A stretch of 64,000 bases of DNA from Patagioenas fasciata (GCF_037038585.1 NC_092525.1:31336367-31400366), one strand, 5' to 3'. Numbered from the stretch's first letter, positions 23,201 through 38,200 are shown. The notes: generated by a model not told the origin, from the sequence alone. A program made the numbers and translations.

Positions 23201-26200
23201 GAACATAAATACGAGTGATTTTTTTTGTTTGCCTTTGTATAAGTTGTGACTGTCATTTTAATGATCTTGACTTAATGAGGATTTAATAGGCTAAATCATT
23301 CCTTTTCCACCGGTCTCATTGTGACTGTTTTTTCTTCCTATTTATGTAGCTTGGTCACAGAACTGAAGCTGACTGGTTTCTTAATTCCAAGCAGTCTAGT
23401 CTGGTAGTTTCTGTAATTTGGTTACGTTGGATCTAATGTCTCATTAATGGATGGGGGTTAGAACTGCATGGCAGGGAAGGAGATTTGGACCTTGATCTTC
23501 ATAGGTAGCTATTTCCCTTTTTTAAGGCAAGTAGGGATTTTGCAGTGTCTCATTCCTTTGTATCCCTAAAATGCCCCTTTTTATAGAAGATTGCTATGTT
23601 TGGGTTAAGCTTTCGTTAATTACATTCAGTACAGAACAGTGTAACTGAAAAACACAGGATTTGAGGAATTTTTTTTGTAGAGGCTGTGACTTAGCTGTCA
23701 AAGGATTTTTTTTTTTCCTTTTTACCTTTTTTCCTTGCTTTCTGTTTGAAGGTGTTTCCTTGGGCCAATTTTAAAAATATGTAGGAAATCCCATTTGCCG
23801 GTTTTGTTTATCTGTGATTTGGAGACTCTGTCAACTTAAGGTGAAGGTTGGTTTATCAAACTTAACTCTTCAGAGTTGTGTTCTGTGTCATGACTGAACT
23901 GCTCCAGTTATTGCTTAAATCAGAAGTGGCAATGAAAGCTCCATTATTTATTTTCAAATGGCAATGAAAATACACCTGATGCAAGGAGCAGTGAAAAGCT
24001 TTTAAAGGACTTTACAAGTCTCTTATCTAGGGTTGGGCACGCAGTTACATGGTCCTTTTGCTTGTGAAGCAGGGTTTAAAATGGCTCCAGTTGCTTTGGT
24101 CTAGAATGATGATCAGAGAATGAATGCTGGGACTTTTGTCTCTCATCTTCTTACATGTCTGTATGTAAAATAGCATACAGACTTCTTTATTTTTTACTGT
24201 AAATGGGTGTTGGAGAATGTATGGGAGAAATAAGGAAGCTTAAGGTTCAAATTCTGATGACTTCAGTAGCTCCAAAGAGCTATTGTAATAATATGGTGTG
24301 ATCCCTTTTTCAAATGCGTTGGTTCTCTGTGCTGTGTTTAACTTGGATTCAGGGCCCACAGGTGGGTGTTGTGGCAGTTCATTACACTTTTAAAAGTTCT
24401 GTTAGTACTACTTATCTATGAGCCAAATCAACTGTGATATTGTGAATGTTGATATGTATACTGTGAATGCTAAATGGAAAGGCAGGCTTTTATTCTGGAA
24501 AAAAATGAAGTGTTTCTTCTAACTTTCATACTGTCTTGATCCCTTTCTAGTTTTAGGAATCTGCAAGATGTGGCAGGCCTGTTGAGAAAGTTTTAGCTAA
24601 GATGCCTTGAAAATAATGTTGTCTTTGATTAAAATGAATCACAGGATTGTAGATCAGTCATTTGCAGGAATTATGTTTGTGTGTTAAAGCACAAGTGTGT
24701 CTTTTCTCTCACCCCATGCCTTTTCAGCAAGAGATTTTGACATCTTTAGGATGTGGGGCCAAATTTCAGTTTTGTAGCACAGGGTTTCCAAAGGGTGCTC
24801 TAGTCTGAGCATAGTATTGACTTTTTTCCATTTCATGCAGGTGTGATCGGTTTAGGGCTCTCTGTTGTGAACAAATCTAGCATCTCAGCTGATGTTCTAC
24901 TTTTGGACTACAGCATATTCTTACTCTATTTGTAAGATCAGATGTTGCTGCAATAGTTATGCACAGGGAGTTCCTGAAGCATTAGCATTAGATATTGGTC
25001 TGATTGGTTCTTTAGTTAGGATGCCTAAGTTATTTTGTAGTTGGTTGGTTTTATAGGGATGTGTGGTATGTGAGGGTTTGTTTGTTTAATAGATTGTATA
25101 TAGGGTACCTTGTTCCAGATGTTGCTACAACTATGAAACTAAAAAGTCTGTCCAGAAGTTCTTCAAGGCTTACAACAATGGGGAAAAATGTTTACTGGAA
25201 TCACTGAAGTGGAGATGCAGAGAAACAGAACAGTAGTGGTCAATGGGCTGTGGTCTCAGCACACAAGTAGGTTAATCACTGCCAGCAGAAGGGTACTTGA
25301 AGGAGGCAGCAGCTTTTTGGAGGGGCAGTGCTTCATTTGCTAAGGTGCAAATTGTTTATCTGAAAGTGCAGTAGCATATGTGAATTGTGACTTGTGAGAG
25401 CTGAGTGAACACAGTTAACTAAGAGCCTTGAGAAAGTGACTATGACAAGTAGCTTATGCTGGTCGTGAAGAAGAGGAAACTAACAGCTGAATTACGATTG
25501 CAGAGTGGCCAAATTAAGTGCTCTCTGGTATTCATGTTTAGCCCTTGTCTTAAGAGCAAGGAATGGAGAAGTCTTTCTAGATGTAGCTGGCTTGGGCTGA
25601 TGACTGGACGTAAGATTTTAGAGAAAGTGGCTAAGAACTTAATTTGGAAAGAAAGTAGTAGGTCTGGAGCACATAAATAAATCGTATTCTTAATAACGAG
25701 GGAAGCTTGTTGTGCATCAGATGCTGCATGCCAGTGGATGAAAAATTAAATGCTTGGGGCTACTATTCAAATATGTAGTTGACCAAGTTCTGCTTGTTTC
25801 CATTATAATTTTCATATTACATAGGTTTTACAGACCTGCACATCCTTTGCTTTGGTTGTGGTGTGTTGGTTTTTGTTTGTTTGTTTGTTTTAATTTAGCA
25901 TTGACTAGCTGGAATGGCAACTTCAGTGGTACAAGATGGAAACAGCTGTGTAAATCCAGGACCATAATGGAAACAGATTCTGTGGTCTGTCACCTTTCTA
26001 TTGCAAGGTTTGTGAAGAAATAGTACTCAATTAAAATGCGTAGTGAGCTGTGCTGTTGGTTACTGTTGTCTTTTGGGGCATGAAAGTGCCGGTGTGACAT
26101 CAGTTACTGCTGTAATGACAGTGCTGTAGTGTTTTCAGATGAAATTCTAAAAGCTGTTTTGGTGTGAAATATCTGATACCGAAATATTCTATAGAAGAAG

Positions 26201-29200
26201 GGATTGACTGTTTCTGAATCTAGGAAGTGGGAAGATTTTGAGGTATATAGTCAGGCCTTACTCTCGAGTGGTTGTTTCAGCAGGACTTCAATACTGGAAC
26301 TTCAGATAATTAATCCTTTATGTTCACCTGTTTTCTAGACAACTAATGCATCATCTGCTACTGTAGTGATTTGAATATCACTTAACCTAAGTTGATTTTG
26401 CGTAAGTTTACTCTTCTAATCAACAAACCAGAAATGGAATACTATCACATCCTATAGCAATCTGTAATTGTGTTTTTAAAGGTCCGTTAAAAGAGATGCA
26501 CAAAGTAATGCCCCTCTTGTTTAACACCATATAATCTCATAATCCTGGTTTTGTGTGGTCTTTTGGAAACTAGGTGGGCTGGCAGCAATAAAATAGCTTC
26601 TTCACTCAGTGACTTAGGCTAAAAGTACAAGGAGCAGCCATGTAGAACAAATAGTATTTTTAGACTAAAAGTAAAATGAGTTAAAGGTTAAGTTTTTTTT
26701 TATAATCTCGTGATGTGGGTTAGCAAAGGTTAAATTTATTTTCTTTTGAATGAATAAAACAAAACTTTCATACTCTCCCTTGTGTGTGCCAGTTTGATAG
26801 GGTAAGGTCAACTTTCTGAGGATGATCTTTCCTTTTTCGACTGGTTTTTGGTTTTTTGTCTTTTTTGTTTTTTTTTTTCAGAAATTTGTGCTGTGGAAGT
26901 TAAATGAGCATTGCTTCATATGTTTTCAGAACTTGAACCAATATGCAAGGAAAATAGTTGCTTAAAGAATAAAAAATTTATCATTTTATTTAACAGTGTC
27001 TTAGATTGGCAAGTATTCAGTCCAGGGACTACTAAGTTTTAATGAAATGCCTTTGAGTAAGAAATGAGTAGCATATGCGTACTACTGAAAGTATAGTTGC
27101 AAATCCTCCTAGATATGACTTTGTGGTGAAATGTGACTGATGAAGCTTATTGCAAATGTATTCATCATAAAGAATGTAGTCTTACGTCCACTTGACAATT
27201 TACAGTTCTAACTTAAACTGTGTTCTGAAAGTGCTTGAAGCATTATCCTCAGCTACTTTCATTCTTAAACTTCTGGAAGACTCAGGGAAATGAAATGAAC
27301 AGGGGTTAAAATGGCCATTTGGTGTGTTCACCCACATTTGTCAGAAATAGGTAAATAAGGAAACTCCAGCAGTTTTCATTACTGGTTTAATGTCTTTAAA
27401 TTTTGTGTTAATAAAAGATTAATGTATTCTAAAGATTAAACTGCATGGCTGAACACATCTAGGTTAGTTGACTGGAATCTCAAGGCATAGTAGAATACAA
27501 AAGTTGAAGGAATGTTGCATACAGCATAGTGAAATAGATTAATGAAAAGCTGCTTTGTGGTAGGCTTTTTCCAAAAGGCTTCCCCACATACACAAGTGGG
27601 GAGTTCATCTATGAATTTAAATGTGAAATGAATGTGAAGTAACAACTGTTCTGCTGATGTCAGTTGGTAAACCAACGTAATGAAAATATTTAACTGCTTT
27701 CAATGTAGGCAAAATGATAAGATTTTTATTATCCTGTATATTTTGCATGTACACCATCTATTTTCTTGACTTTTTGAAAAGATTTTTTTAAGACATCTTG
27801 AATTTTTTTTTTTTTACAGCTTTAATTTCTGAAAATGAATCTAATTTTGGTTTTCCCTGGTTACATAGACAAGGACTTCTTACAAAAGCTTTGACTTTTC
27901 AGTAGTGCAGAATCAGTCCATAATTAAAATGGGGTAGGAATGTTAGCCCAGTTTAAAACCAAACAAAAGCCACCATAGCTTAAGGTCACATCACAGGGGC
28001 TAGTCAGCATGGTTAATGGTCAAATATAAATGGACAGACTGATGTATTAATATTTTGGTCAATCCCTGATAGCAAATAACAAATCTAAAAAGGGCTGGTC
28101 GTGTATTTGCGGTACACGACAAAAGCTCATCGTGCTAGAAGCTTTACCTGGAAGGCTGGACTAATGGGGGGAAGCTTTGTGTTTTATGCAAGAGCAGTTT
28201 TTCTGCAAAAATTGCAAGGCTGCGCTTTCACCCAGTTTATTTCAAAAAGTCAGGACAGAACTTCCACCTGTAAAATAAATAAAAAGGTAAATGGCAGGTG
28301 CTTTTTAATTGTGACCTAAGTTTGTACAAGCTAATTTTAAGTTCAAATTTAGTAGCTTAGCAGTAAATAGACAAGTAGCTTGCCAAATGCTAAATCCTTT
28401 CTTGTATTATAAAAACATTATTTGCATATAATAAATCAAACATGGCTACTTTCAATATACTGTGTTCAATAAGCTATTTACAGGAAACTTTCATGCGTTC
28501 TACTGAATTTGAATTGTATATTATTCTTCTCAAAAAAACCCTCCCAAGCCTTAATGCTTTTATGTCAAATGTAAGGGCTTGGGTTACTACTTTCATGCCT
28601 TTCTTTTCCTCATTCCTAGTCAAACCTCACAAGTTCCTTAGATTTTCTTCATTGAAATGATTGCTTAACTGTTTATTTTCCATAAATTGTCACTTTTTTC
28701 TGCAATATAACATGATTGTAACATCGGTTGCAATGGATTCTGGAGCACATGTTGCCAAAGACTGTATGAATTTGGTGTAGTGTCTTTTAATGATGCCATG
28801 ACAACAAGGGTTGCCATGATACCGATTAATGAAAGAGCTTGTGCAGGCCAGCTTGCTATGTTGAAAGCTTCAAATACGATTTTTCTTGCCGTAGGGATGG
28901 GTAGGTAACTTGTAATTCTGCATCATAACACAGGGTTGAACTGTGGTGACTTCACTGGTGCCTTTGGCAGCTTCCAGCCCTGTTAGAGATTTTACAAGGA
29001 AAAATTACTCCAGAACATCTTTGAGTTTTTGTTTTTCAGTTCGTTAAAATGTTTAATTCTTTGCATCTGCAGCATGTTCATACAGCCAAATAAAGGAAGA
29101 AATATGATAACTAAGACTGCTGTTTTCTTATCACTCCTGAACTATGGCCACCAACAAATAAAATATCTACACCATTAAAGGAAAAATGTTTTGTTTGTTT

Positions 29201-32200
29201 TATACCTCTACAATCAATGAAAATCACATCTAGCCTGTATGTTTATTGCCTTCCAAAAGCTTCCTTGAGACTAGACAGCAGTGACATAGGTCAACTTTAT
29301 GTGTAGTTAAACCAAAGTGTAGAACATACTTTCACTGGGTGTGTGATTAGTTCTTGTGGTTTGGGTGTGATGGTGACCTCTGTCAAATCAGACAAACACG
29401 GCAGGCTGTTAATCATGGGAGAGTGAGGCTGATGGGGAGGACGGCAAAAATAAAATGATGGGTTAATCTGGGAGTGTTTCCCAAATTGTAGATGTAAGAA
29501 CTAGGTGATTTCCACACAGTTTATTGTTTTGTGATTGTTTTGCCTGCTCTCTGGTGCTCACTGGGGAGTCTCATATTCTGGATCAGGTTCTGAACTGAGT
29601 GCTCACAGTTTCCTAGTACACAACGCAGACACTGATGCAGATGATAGTAATATGATTTTAGTTTAAAGTTGCTTTACTTTGGCTTAGCTTCATTTCAGTG
29701 CTGACTCTTTTTTTCTCCCCACTCACCTAGGTGGTGTTACTGATACCATGTAATACTTTTGTGTAATGTAATGGAAACAGAATGTAATTTACCTTAATGC
29801 CAAAAATGAGGTTATTAGTAAATAAGAGTTGATAGTCTTTCAGCCAAGATGTTGGTCTTCCAGATTGAAATGTTGATTAGTCACATTTATTTCCTCTGAA
29901 TCCTTCAAAGATCAAAAGCGGTGAGGAGCTGACTGTTTGCATTCCATAAGCTAAAACTTTAGTAAAAAGTTCTGGATTGTGATATTGAGATTTTGGAAAA
30001 ATGGCTTCCCAGTTTGTGTGCTTGTTCTTGTCCCCACCCTGCAAGACAGTCTGGCTTCTCCCTTTCTTCTGAAGGAGTTTAGGATTTATGCAGAACACCT
30101 GTAGTGGCACTTAAAACCAGATTTGAGGCTGCTCTATTCCAGTGGAAGTAGAAAATGAGCTGAAGTAACACTCCTCAGCTGGCCCCAGGAAAGCAGCAAT
30201 TTACAAAGGCAGTTCTCAAAACCAGGACTAGACCTCCTGAGGGTGGTGGCTGGTTTCTGCCTCTGGCTATGGACCAGTGGCTTTGAACACAACTGGCATT
30301 TAAGTGTTCTCATCCACTCACATTTATTAATCTTCTTAAACTAGCAATAACATCCACACAGTGAGTGAGTTCATGGGAGATACTTATCCAAGACAAGGTA
30401 TTTAATCATGCTCATAAAGGCAGGAAGAGAAAGTATTTGTGCAAAAACTCAAGTTACCTTGTTTATAGCAAAATTTTCACAACAGTTGATATGAGTGTAT
30501 ATCTCTTCCCTCCCATGGTCGAAACACTGGTCTATGTATATAAACTTGTGGTTGTAGAGAGTATGTGTGGCAGGTTGTTCCACAATGGTAGTATCTTTGA
30601 CTTTCTTGAAAGCTATTGAATGCATGAAGTAAATAATCACATCTTTCTACCTGTAAGAAAGTTCTTATGGAAAGCAGGACCTTATTAGACAGTGTGAACT
30701 ACAATATTTGCTTTGAAATTCTCATATGTAATCTGAATTCAAGAATTTTTCACGAATGTTTTACTTTTCGGTTGGTTTATCTAGATGGATACCCTGTCTT
30801 CCCTCGTTGTCAGTGTGACCGGCTTCATTTCTAAACAAACTTTTAGCCATGGCAGAACAATAGTTGTATTAGTGGTTCCCCTTCTCTGATGACTGGTGGA
30901 AACAGCATGAGGAGAGTCTGCTGCTGCTAGAAAGTGTTAATGTTCTGTGTGGAGAAGCAGTAAGCAGAATGGTAAATGCATCTTCTGTATGGGTCTGAAC
31001 AGCAGTGTAGGATATGCAATGGCCGTGGGGAGGGAAAGCTGTAGGTTAGACTGCATTTAAACTTGTCCTGACAAACATTTGTTGAAACAAACAGCTTCAG
31101 AAATGTTTGGGCCAACAGCAAATCAGGTCAGACAGAAGAATAGCAGCCAACTGACACAGCAGTGCCTTTCCTGGCTGCATGTATTGTGACCAGCCCTGAC
31201 TTGGCAGGGACAGTGACTGGCACTGACGAGCTTGATGAGCACATTTTGTTTTGCATGAACAGAATCCATAGCTGTAAGGCCATTATTGCTTGCTAATGTT
31301 TACTAAACAAGGGCTTCCTGTTGAGAAATAGCTAAAATTAGAAAGTAGGTATTTTATGTTGTTTTTACATTAAAGATAGATGAGAGGTTGTAAAACGTGG
31401 TGACTGAAACCATCGAGAACTGGGATGCTGATGACAACAGTGTGCTACTGAGATGGCTTGGCTGACACTGCCAGGCTTCCCAGCTGCTTTGTTGTATCAT
31501 TGTGCATTAGATTTGTCAGCTTTGGCTACAGCCTCTTTTACCCAGTTCTTTTCTCCAGTTCTACAGTGTCCTTTCATGTGGTTGCCTTAGCATTTAGGAG
31601 TAAAAGGAGTTTTAGGAGCTCTTTTCTTTTTTTCTTTTGAGGGATGGGGACTCACTGGTGATTCCAGGAGGCTGTAGTCACAAACAGCTGGACTCACATG
31701 CCCAGGTTGGTCCTCTGTGCTGCAGGATCACTGGCAGTTGCAGTCCTCTGGACCCGAGTACTAAGTAGTCTTTGATGGTACTGCAATTTGGGTAATTAAG
31801 CTTGGGAAAGATTTAAAACCCGATATAGCATCCACTGGTGGAGGAATTTCCTGCTTGACTTCACATAGATAAATGAATGTGTACAGTGACACAAGGAACA
31901 GAAGAAAAACTGAAAGTAAATATTAATTTTTATGACTGCTTAAGTCAGATGGAATCGCTGCAGGAACTTGGAGACATGTTTCCTCATGCATTCTTTTCAC
32001 AATAAACAGTATTTGCTTTACTGTTTTGGTGTCTTAGCCATCTTTGGACTCCTTAGTATTAAAACTGTGTTTCTATTAATGTGGCATATTTGGATTATGT
32101 TACTACCTGAGGTTTATAAATCTGTCCTTAACAGGAAATCTCTGGTTCAGTGTCTGGTGGGTGTCAATTGCTGAATGCTGTGTAGTTGCAGTTCCTGATG

Positions 32201-35200
32201 GTTTCTGCCCCCACCCTCCCCACGAACCACTTGTGTCACAGACCTTTTGTCTTATGGAGGCAAAGAAACAATGTTTCAGATATTTTGTAAACAAATAATA
32301 CAGCGATGGAATACAAAGGCATCTCAGCTGGGTGTAGCCAGACCTTTGCTTTTGAGAGCACAAATAACTACTCTCATGCTTGAATGCATTATTTTAGTGA
32401 TAGTGTTCTTCTGGATGGTATGATAAACATCTCATAGCAGTTGTTTTTAACTTGCATTTCCCTTTGAAGCTTAGTGCCTCTGTCTGAGACTTAAAGAGGC
32501 TTGTGTCCCTGAAGTTTTTTCTCTCATCTTCTCCCACTTATTGTGTTTGTTTTCCCTAGCTCTGTTAATCTGGTAAAATATCGAATCTTAATACTAAGAA
32601 ACTACATTTTGGGACCAGATACGCTTTAATTAGTCCTCTGTATGTTGGATTGGTTTTTTGTGTTTGTTTTTTGTTTGTTTTTTGGTTTTTTTGCCTAGAC
32701 CTAACCTGTAAGGAACCTCAAGAGGCGGTTTTATCCTCTAATGACAAGCCTGTAGTTGTGGGTCACCCTGAGCTCCCCAGAATAATTCATGCAGTTTGTC
32801 ATATGCCTGTGACACACTCCTTCCTGAGGACTCTCAGGCTGGCAGTCATCTGTAGATTTGTTTTGCTGCTTTCCTGCCTTGTTTCCCTCACCAACTTGTT
32901 AGGGGTCTAAAAGTCTACTCACCATGTCACCAGAAGGACCAGGTTGTGGGATATGTTCATGGGTATTCCTGACCACATTATTAGGAATTATTTTTTTTCT
33001 CCACCCACCAGTGGATGTCTGTGCATCAGAAGGCAGTGACACCTTCGTCTTGGCTAGGCAAGAGATGTAGTTTTGGCCAAATGGTGCATTTATGCAGATT
33101 ATCTCTAGTCCTATTCATGCCCTTCATGTGAGGATTGCATACATTCTGGTTAGACAGACACAGCTGATGGGGAAGGTTTGTGGTAATGTGACCTTCAAAT
33201 GCCTCCATAAAAACCTGTCTGCCGCAGTCCTACCAATGTAAGTCATTAGTCCCAATGAATTATGGCAGCGCTTCCATTGCCTAGGGGGCGCCTACAAGAA
33301 AGCTGTAGAGTGAGAAGAGACACTGTCTCCATAGACTACCTCCTTCAGTATTTCAAAAATTAAGTCTGTACACCAGGCATGTTTCTTAATGAACTAATTT
33401 GAATTACCTTTACTTAATAACCTATTTCCTGAAAATACCGTGTTAATATAATTTTCAGCTATATTTTCTATGTTGTCTGTTCCACTTTGTGGGCATCAAT
33501 ACAGCTCTGCTGTCCTTCCTTTTCCCCTTTGCCTGCAGCTACCTGGTACTCCCACAGCATTTATTCTTGCATTGATGGACTACAATTGAGGTTTTGATGG
33601 ATTAAAGCCTGAAGGTACCATTAATATTCTCTGATTTCATGTTGACAGCTATAGAATTTCTCCAGGTGTTAGAGGGTGGCAATGGCTATGCTGGCTCAGA
33701 CTAAGTCTGTGTCTAACTCAGTGTCTGGGCTCCAATGAGTGTTAAAAGTGAATAGCTAGAGAAAAGTAAAAACGATTAGTTGGGCACGTATGATACTTCT
33801 CCCATCTTCTGAACTCTTTCTGCTTACGGGAGTTCTTGGGCTGTTGCAGGTTACACTGTTTGATTTAGTACAATGCTTAGTAGTTCAGTAGACTAAAGAG
33901 TGGAATATCTGAGTGGAAAGAAGTTGTGGAGGCAAGTTAAAAACAAATTCAACAAATTTGAAGAGAACAGGTTTGTTAGCAGTTACTGAAGTGCACGGAA
34001 CAACTGGTGCCACAGCCGTGGGTGCTTGGGACTGGGCTGCAGAAAGTGGCCAGTCTTGTCTCCTGAGCAGCATCGCCCACTGCCGTGTAAGGCACAGGCG
34101 AGCTGGACCCATGGCCTCTCCTGGGAAGGCTTTTATTGTCTCATTGGTAATCCACAGGGAAGCATAGAAAAACTTTTCCAGTCTCTCCTTGTTTCCATGT
34201 AAACTTCTTCTGTCAATGCTGTGCTTTGGCAAGAAATTCTGCAGGTCTCTTACATGAAAAATCACCCTTTTTTGTTTTGAATCTGGCTCTTGCTTGCTCT
34301 GTTTAATCATCTGAGGTGTGTTATATTTAGCTGAAAGACATTGGTAAACAATTGATTCTACCTACTGTTTCCATGCCTTTCTTGATTTTGTAGAATTCTT
34401 TTGTATCATCTCTTATCCAGGGTCCCAGGTTCTGCTACTGTTGCTTGCATGGAAACTGCTTCAAGCCTGGCTTGCTTTCTTCATTCAGTTCCAAACTCAG
34501 AGCTGTAGTATGCCTTTAGATCAACCTGTGTTTTTCATAAACTACCTCTGCTACTGATGTGTATGTACCGAATCACAATCACGTTTAGTCAGACTCTTCA
34601 CATTTTTTTTTGCCTTTGTTGTGTTCGAGTCCCCAGTTCAAAAACTTGTATGCATGTCAATGAAGATGAAGCTGCAACTATGTTTCTTTAATAAATTACA
34701 TAGAGCTTTCTCAATTTACTGCTGTATAAGATGGGTTTTCCTAGACTTCTGTGTGTCCTGTTAAGGATACAGAACTTCCTACTCCCCTCCAGCAGGAAAA
34801 AACATGCGAAGTGCCAGTGAATGATAGATAAAGTTTTTGCCTTAGTCTGCTTCCTGAGTCAAGGTTTTTCCTTTGACCACGTATAAGCCAGTCGGAGTCA
34901 AAAAAAAGTCTCCTGATATTTGACATGGAGGGAGATGAAGCTTGAAGCACAGTGGTCCCTAGAAGGCTTGTAATTTGTGTGTAGTCCCCTCATCTACCCG
35001 CCTGTCAGTAGTGATATACTGTGCTCATGGGTCGAGGTGTACTTTGTTCGTTCCTCAGAAAAATCAGAATGTAGGCTAGATCCCCTCTAGCCTGTATGTC
35101 ATGTGTTGTAGCCAGAACAAAATGGCTCAGATTTGAAACTGTTCTCTGAGTAGCACTGGATCAATTTGCACTGTACTGTAATTGTCTGTATTGACCTGTT

Positions 35201-38200
35201 TGTTATGGCCACAGACAACACAGAATTGCCATTCCTCTTTGCTCGGTGGGGAAGTGAGTCAGCTTGTGTTAGATCCTCTTTTTCTTTTTCATAAGCTAGA
35301 CTTTCCTGAATTTGAAAGCTTTTTACCACAACTTGCAACGCAGCACTCTAGCGCATGTGAAACTTTAATTCAGTGCACCAGCACCTCTTCTGTAACAGAA
35401 CGGAAGAGCTTGTGGTTTAACTTCTGCCATGTATGCAACAAGGATTCTTTTTTTTTTTAATATTTGTTTGGTGTTTTTTTTTTTTAAATAAGGTGTGGAA
35501 GTGAAATTAAGGGGCGCATAGAAATAGGCCTGTGCTGTAAAAACCATTGTGCAGTATGTGTGCTTGTTTGAAAACTTTTCTAGATTAGGCCTAACTTCAC
35601 AACATAATTTAGGTGTTTAACTTCTTTATGTGGACTGACATGCTTCAAGACAGACCTTTGTAGATCTAGGCTTATATACTAAAAATACTTAAGATTTGAC
35701 CGACACCTGAGTTGAAACCTAGCCAATATTTGCCAAAAATCTTGGTTTAATTCCTCAAATATAAAGAAGTGGTGTTGAATTTGTATCAGGTGAAGAAATA
35801 CCTAATGAGCAATCTGAATCTGGTTTTGTTGATACTCTTTTTGATTATATGCAATTATCAAAAGGGTGATTGGTGAAATGACATAAGAAGAAAAGTTGAA
35901 TTAATTCAGAAACTTTAGTGTAGAGTCCCCCTTTTTTTAAGTATATTTGCTTGACTTTTTGGGAGAAATGAATTTATATGTAAATGGCATACAACATTGC
36001 AAGTAAACTGTAAAAGTAAACTTTTTTTAGCATCTTTGTTCTGAGTAGGCCCAGCTTCCATATGGCCTAGAATTCAATGCAGCTGAACACCATCAAAGTG
36101 TATTGTAATGTGATTGGGAGTTAAATCGCTGTTCTAATGTAGTTTCTCCTTTACTTTTTTCAGAAAATCAAGATGGCCTGCATCAGGTAGTGCACGAACG
36201 CCTGGGGGAGTTGCTGCGTGTTTTGAAAGCAGTGATAAATAAACATCAGGCTCTAAACTCAGTTGATATTCTTAGTGCCGCAGGAACAGTTATTGCAAAA
36301 GTAAAAGGTAAGGAATTTACTGTCTTTCATGTTCTTGGAAAATTGTAATTAGTGACATGATTGACTCTGACTTGGAGTTACAGATTCTATGTATATGGAA
36401 GAAACAGGGATTTTAATAGTAATACCTTGACAGTTGTTTAGAAATACCTTCTCTAAGTGAAAAGTAATATTAAATAGCTTGTTCTTCTGTTGATGTAATA
36501 TAATTTTGCTTATTGGAAGCTAGCGGCAAACCCACACTGAACTCCAAAAGCCCCGACCTTTGATCTTGAGCTTTTCTTTACCTTTGTATTGCAGAATAAT
36601 ATCACAGAATGATAAACCTCTCATTTTTCCATTTAGAGATGTGCCAAAAATCTTTTCTTAGTTTTGTGAATTTGTAGGGAAGGTGCTGTGTTTATATTAA
36701 GTGAAGAAGTATCTAAATGAGCGATCCAAATCTGAATGGCTTAACACTTACTTATAAATTCCACAAACAGACCATAAGGGTGGTAAAAGTGTCAATAGCA
36801 ACAAAACAGCCTTGCAAACATATACATTAATACTTTCTATTGCTGGCCTTGCTGCTGCTGTCCTCTGCGTATCAGATGAATGCAGATGGTGAAGCACAGG
36901 ATTGCTCCAGCCCTGTGAACCATAGCTGTTTCTTTTCTGTGTAGCTTTTGACTGCTCCTGTCCCTGCTATGGAATAAGTCCAGTATGTTACTGTGGAACC
37001 AGTACAGTTTCCTCTATGATGCATGGAGTATGCTTTGAGTAGGGTACATGTGTACAGTGGTAATAAGATGTTTATCCATGAGAATAGGTTAAATGTTTAG
37101 TGAACATAATTCTACATCCACCTTAGGCAAGCTGTTCCTATGCTTAAGTGCTATGATGGGATTACTGTGTCTGCTCTTTCTTTAAGAAAAGTTGAGGAGA
37201 CATGACTTAAGGCATGCAAGTAAGTCAAATTACATCAACCTTTGCTAAATCATGTTTCCAAAAACTATTGCAATAATATTTATCCTCTCTGGACTGTATA
37301 GTTGATCAAGGCTGTTAATATGCAATGCCTCAAATTGATCACTGTCTATACTGGCCAAGTTTACCATTGCAGAGTAAAGCATCAGAATTATTTTCCTTGT
37401 CTCATGTGGTAACATTGCTGATTGATTCCATAATTATGTTGTCCTGTTTGATAATTTTCGTATTCAATTTTAAAGTCCTTGATAAGTCCACGGTCACTTT
37501 CTGTAGTTCTAGTGCTGAACTGATTTTCCAGATCTAGATTTCCACCCAGAAAGAAGTGAAATTTAAGCACTTCAAATTGCATAATCCATTCCTCCACAGT
37601 ATTTGCAGCCCTCAGATGTGATGCCTTATGTATTTTTTTCTTTTTTTGGTGCATACTGTTCCATCATATAGTTTCAATAGCACTGAACCCTGGGCAGATG
37701 TAATGGTGTTTAATGGTGTTTAATGCATTCTCATATATATATCTGTTTGAGTATCATGGTTTGAGTATCTGTTCTTTGAACAGTTATTTTAGGATTCATT
37801 CATTTCTCTTTGTAGTGAGAAGGGGAAATAACTTTAGTACTAAGCCTTTCTTTGGCAATACAGATATTCACAAATACTTTTTAGCTTCCCCCCCCCCACC
37901 GATTTCAGTTCATAGAATTAATTAAACTTGAAATAAACTAGTAACATTTTGATTGTGATGTAGCATTCACTTGCTGTTAATATATTGAGTTTGAGGAGCT
38001 ACATTCATGGTGGGATTGCATTATTGTCTGTATGAAAAGAAAGACTACTGTTAGAAAAGCACTGTGCCTATTGTGGGATTAGAGAATTTTGAAATTAACT
38101 CCACTCTTTATTGTTCTAAGAATGCTTTGATTTTTGTAGCCTTTGATAAAAGCAAGTACTTTCATAGGAAGACTTCAGTAACACCTCTCACTGTTTGCTC

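Larger units (their letters stand above)
14283..36163 (+). other. ARHGAP29: Intron 2, about 21.9 kb
   Basis: The largest intron. No open frame shows a domain. It holds a probable CR1 3' fragment near 23,455-23,525, a cluster of GTTGCC motifs at 28,726-28,823, several G/T-only tracts (19,829-19,870; 25,860-25,893; 26,838-26,879; 32,650-32,692), T runs and one copy of a diverged direct repeat at 35,731-35,821. It is the most likely place for regulatory elements within the gene. Confidence 0.75.

Noticed and set aside
34621..34640. TTCGAGTCC resembling a tRNA B box
   Set aside because: No matching A box or cloverleaf arms upstream; a chance match.
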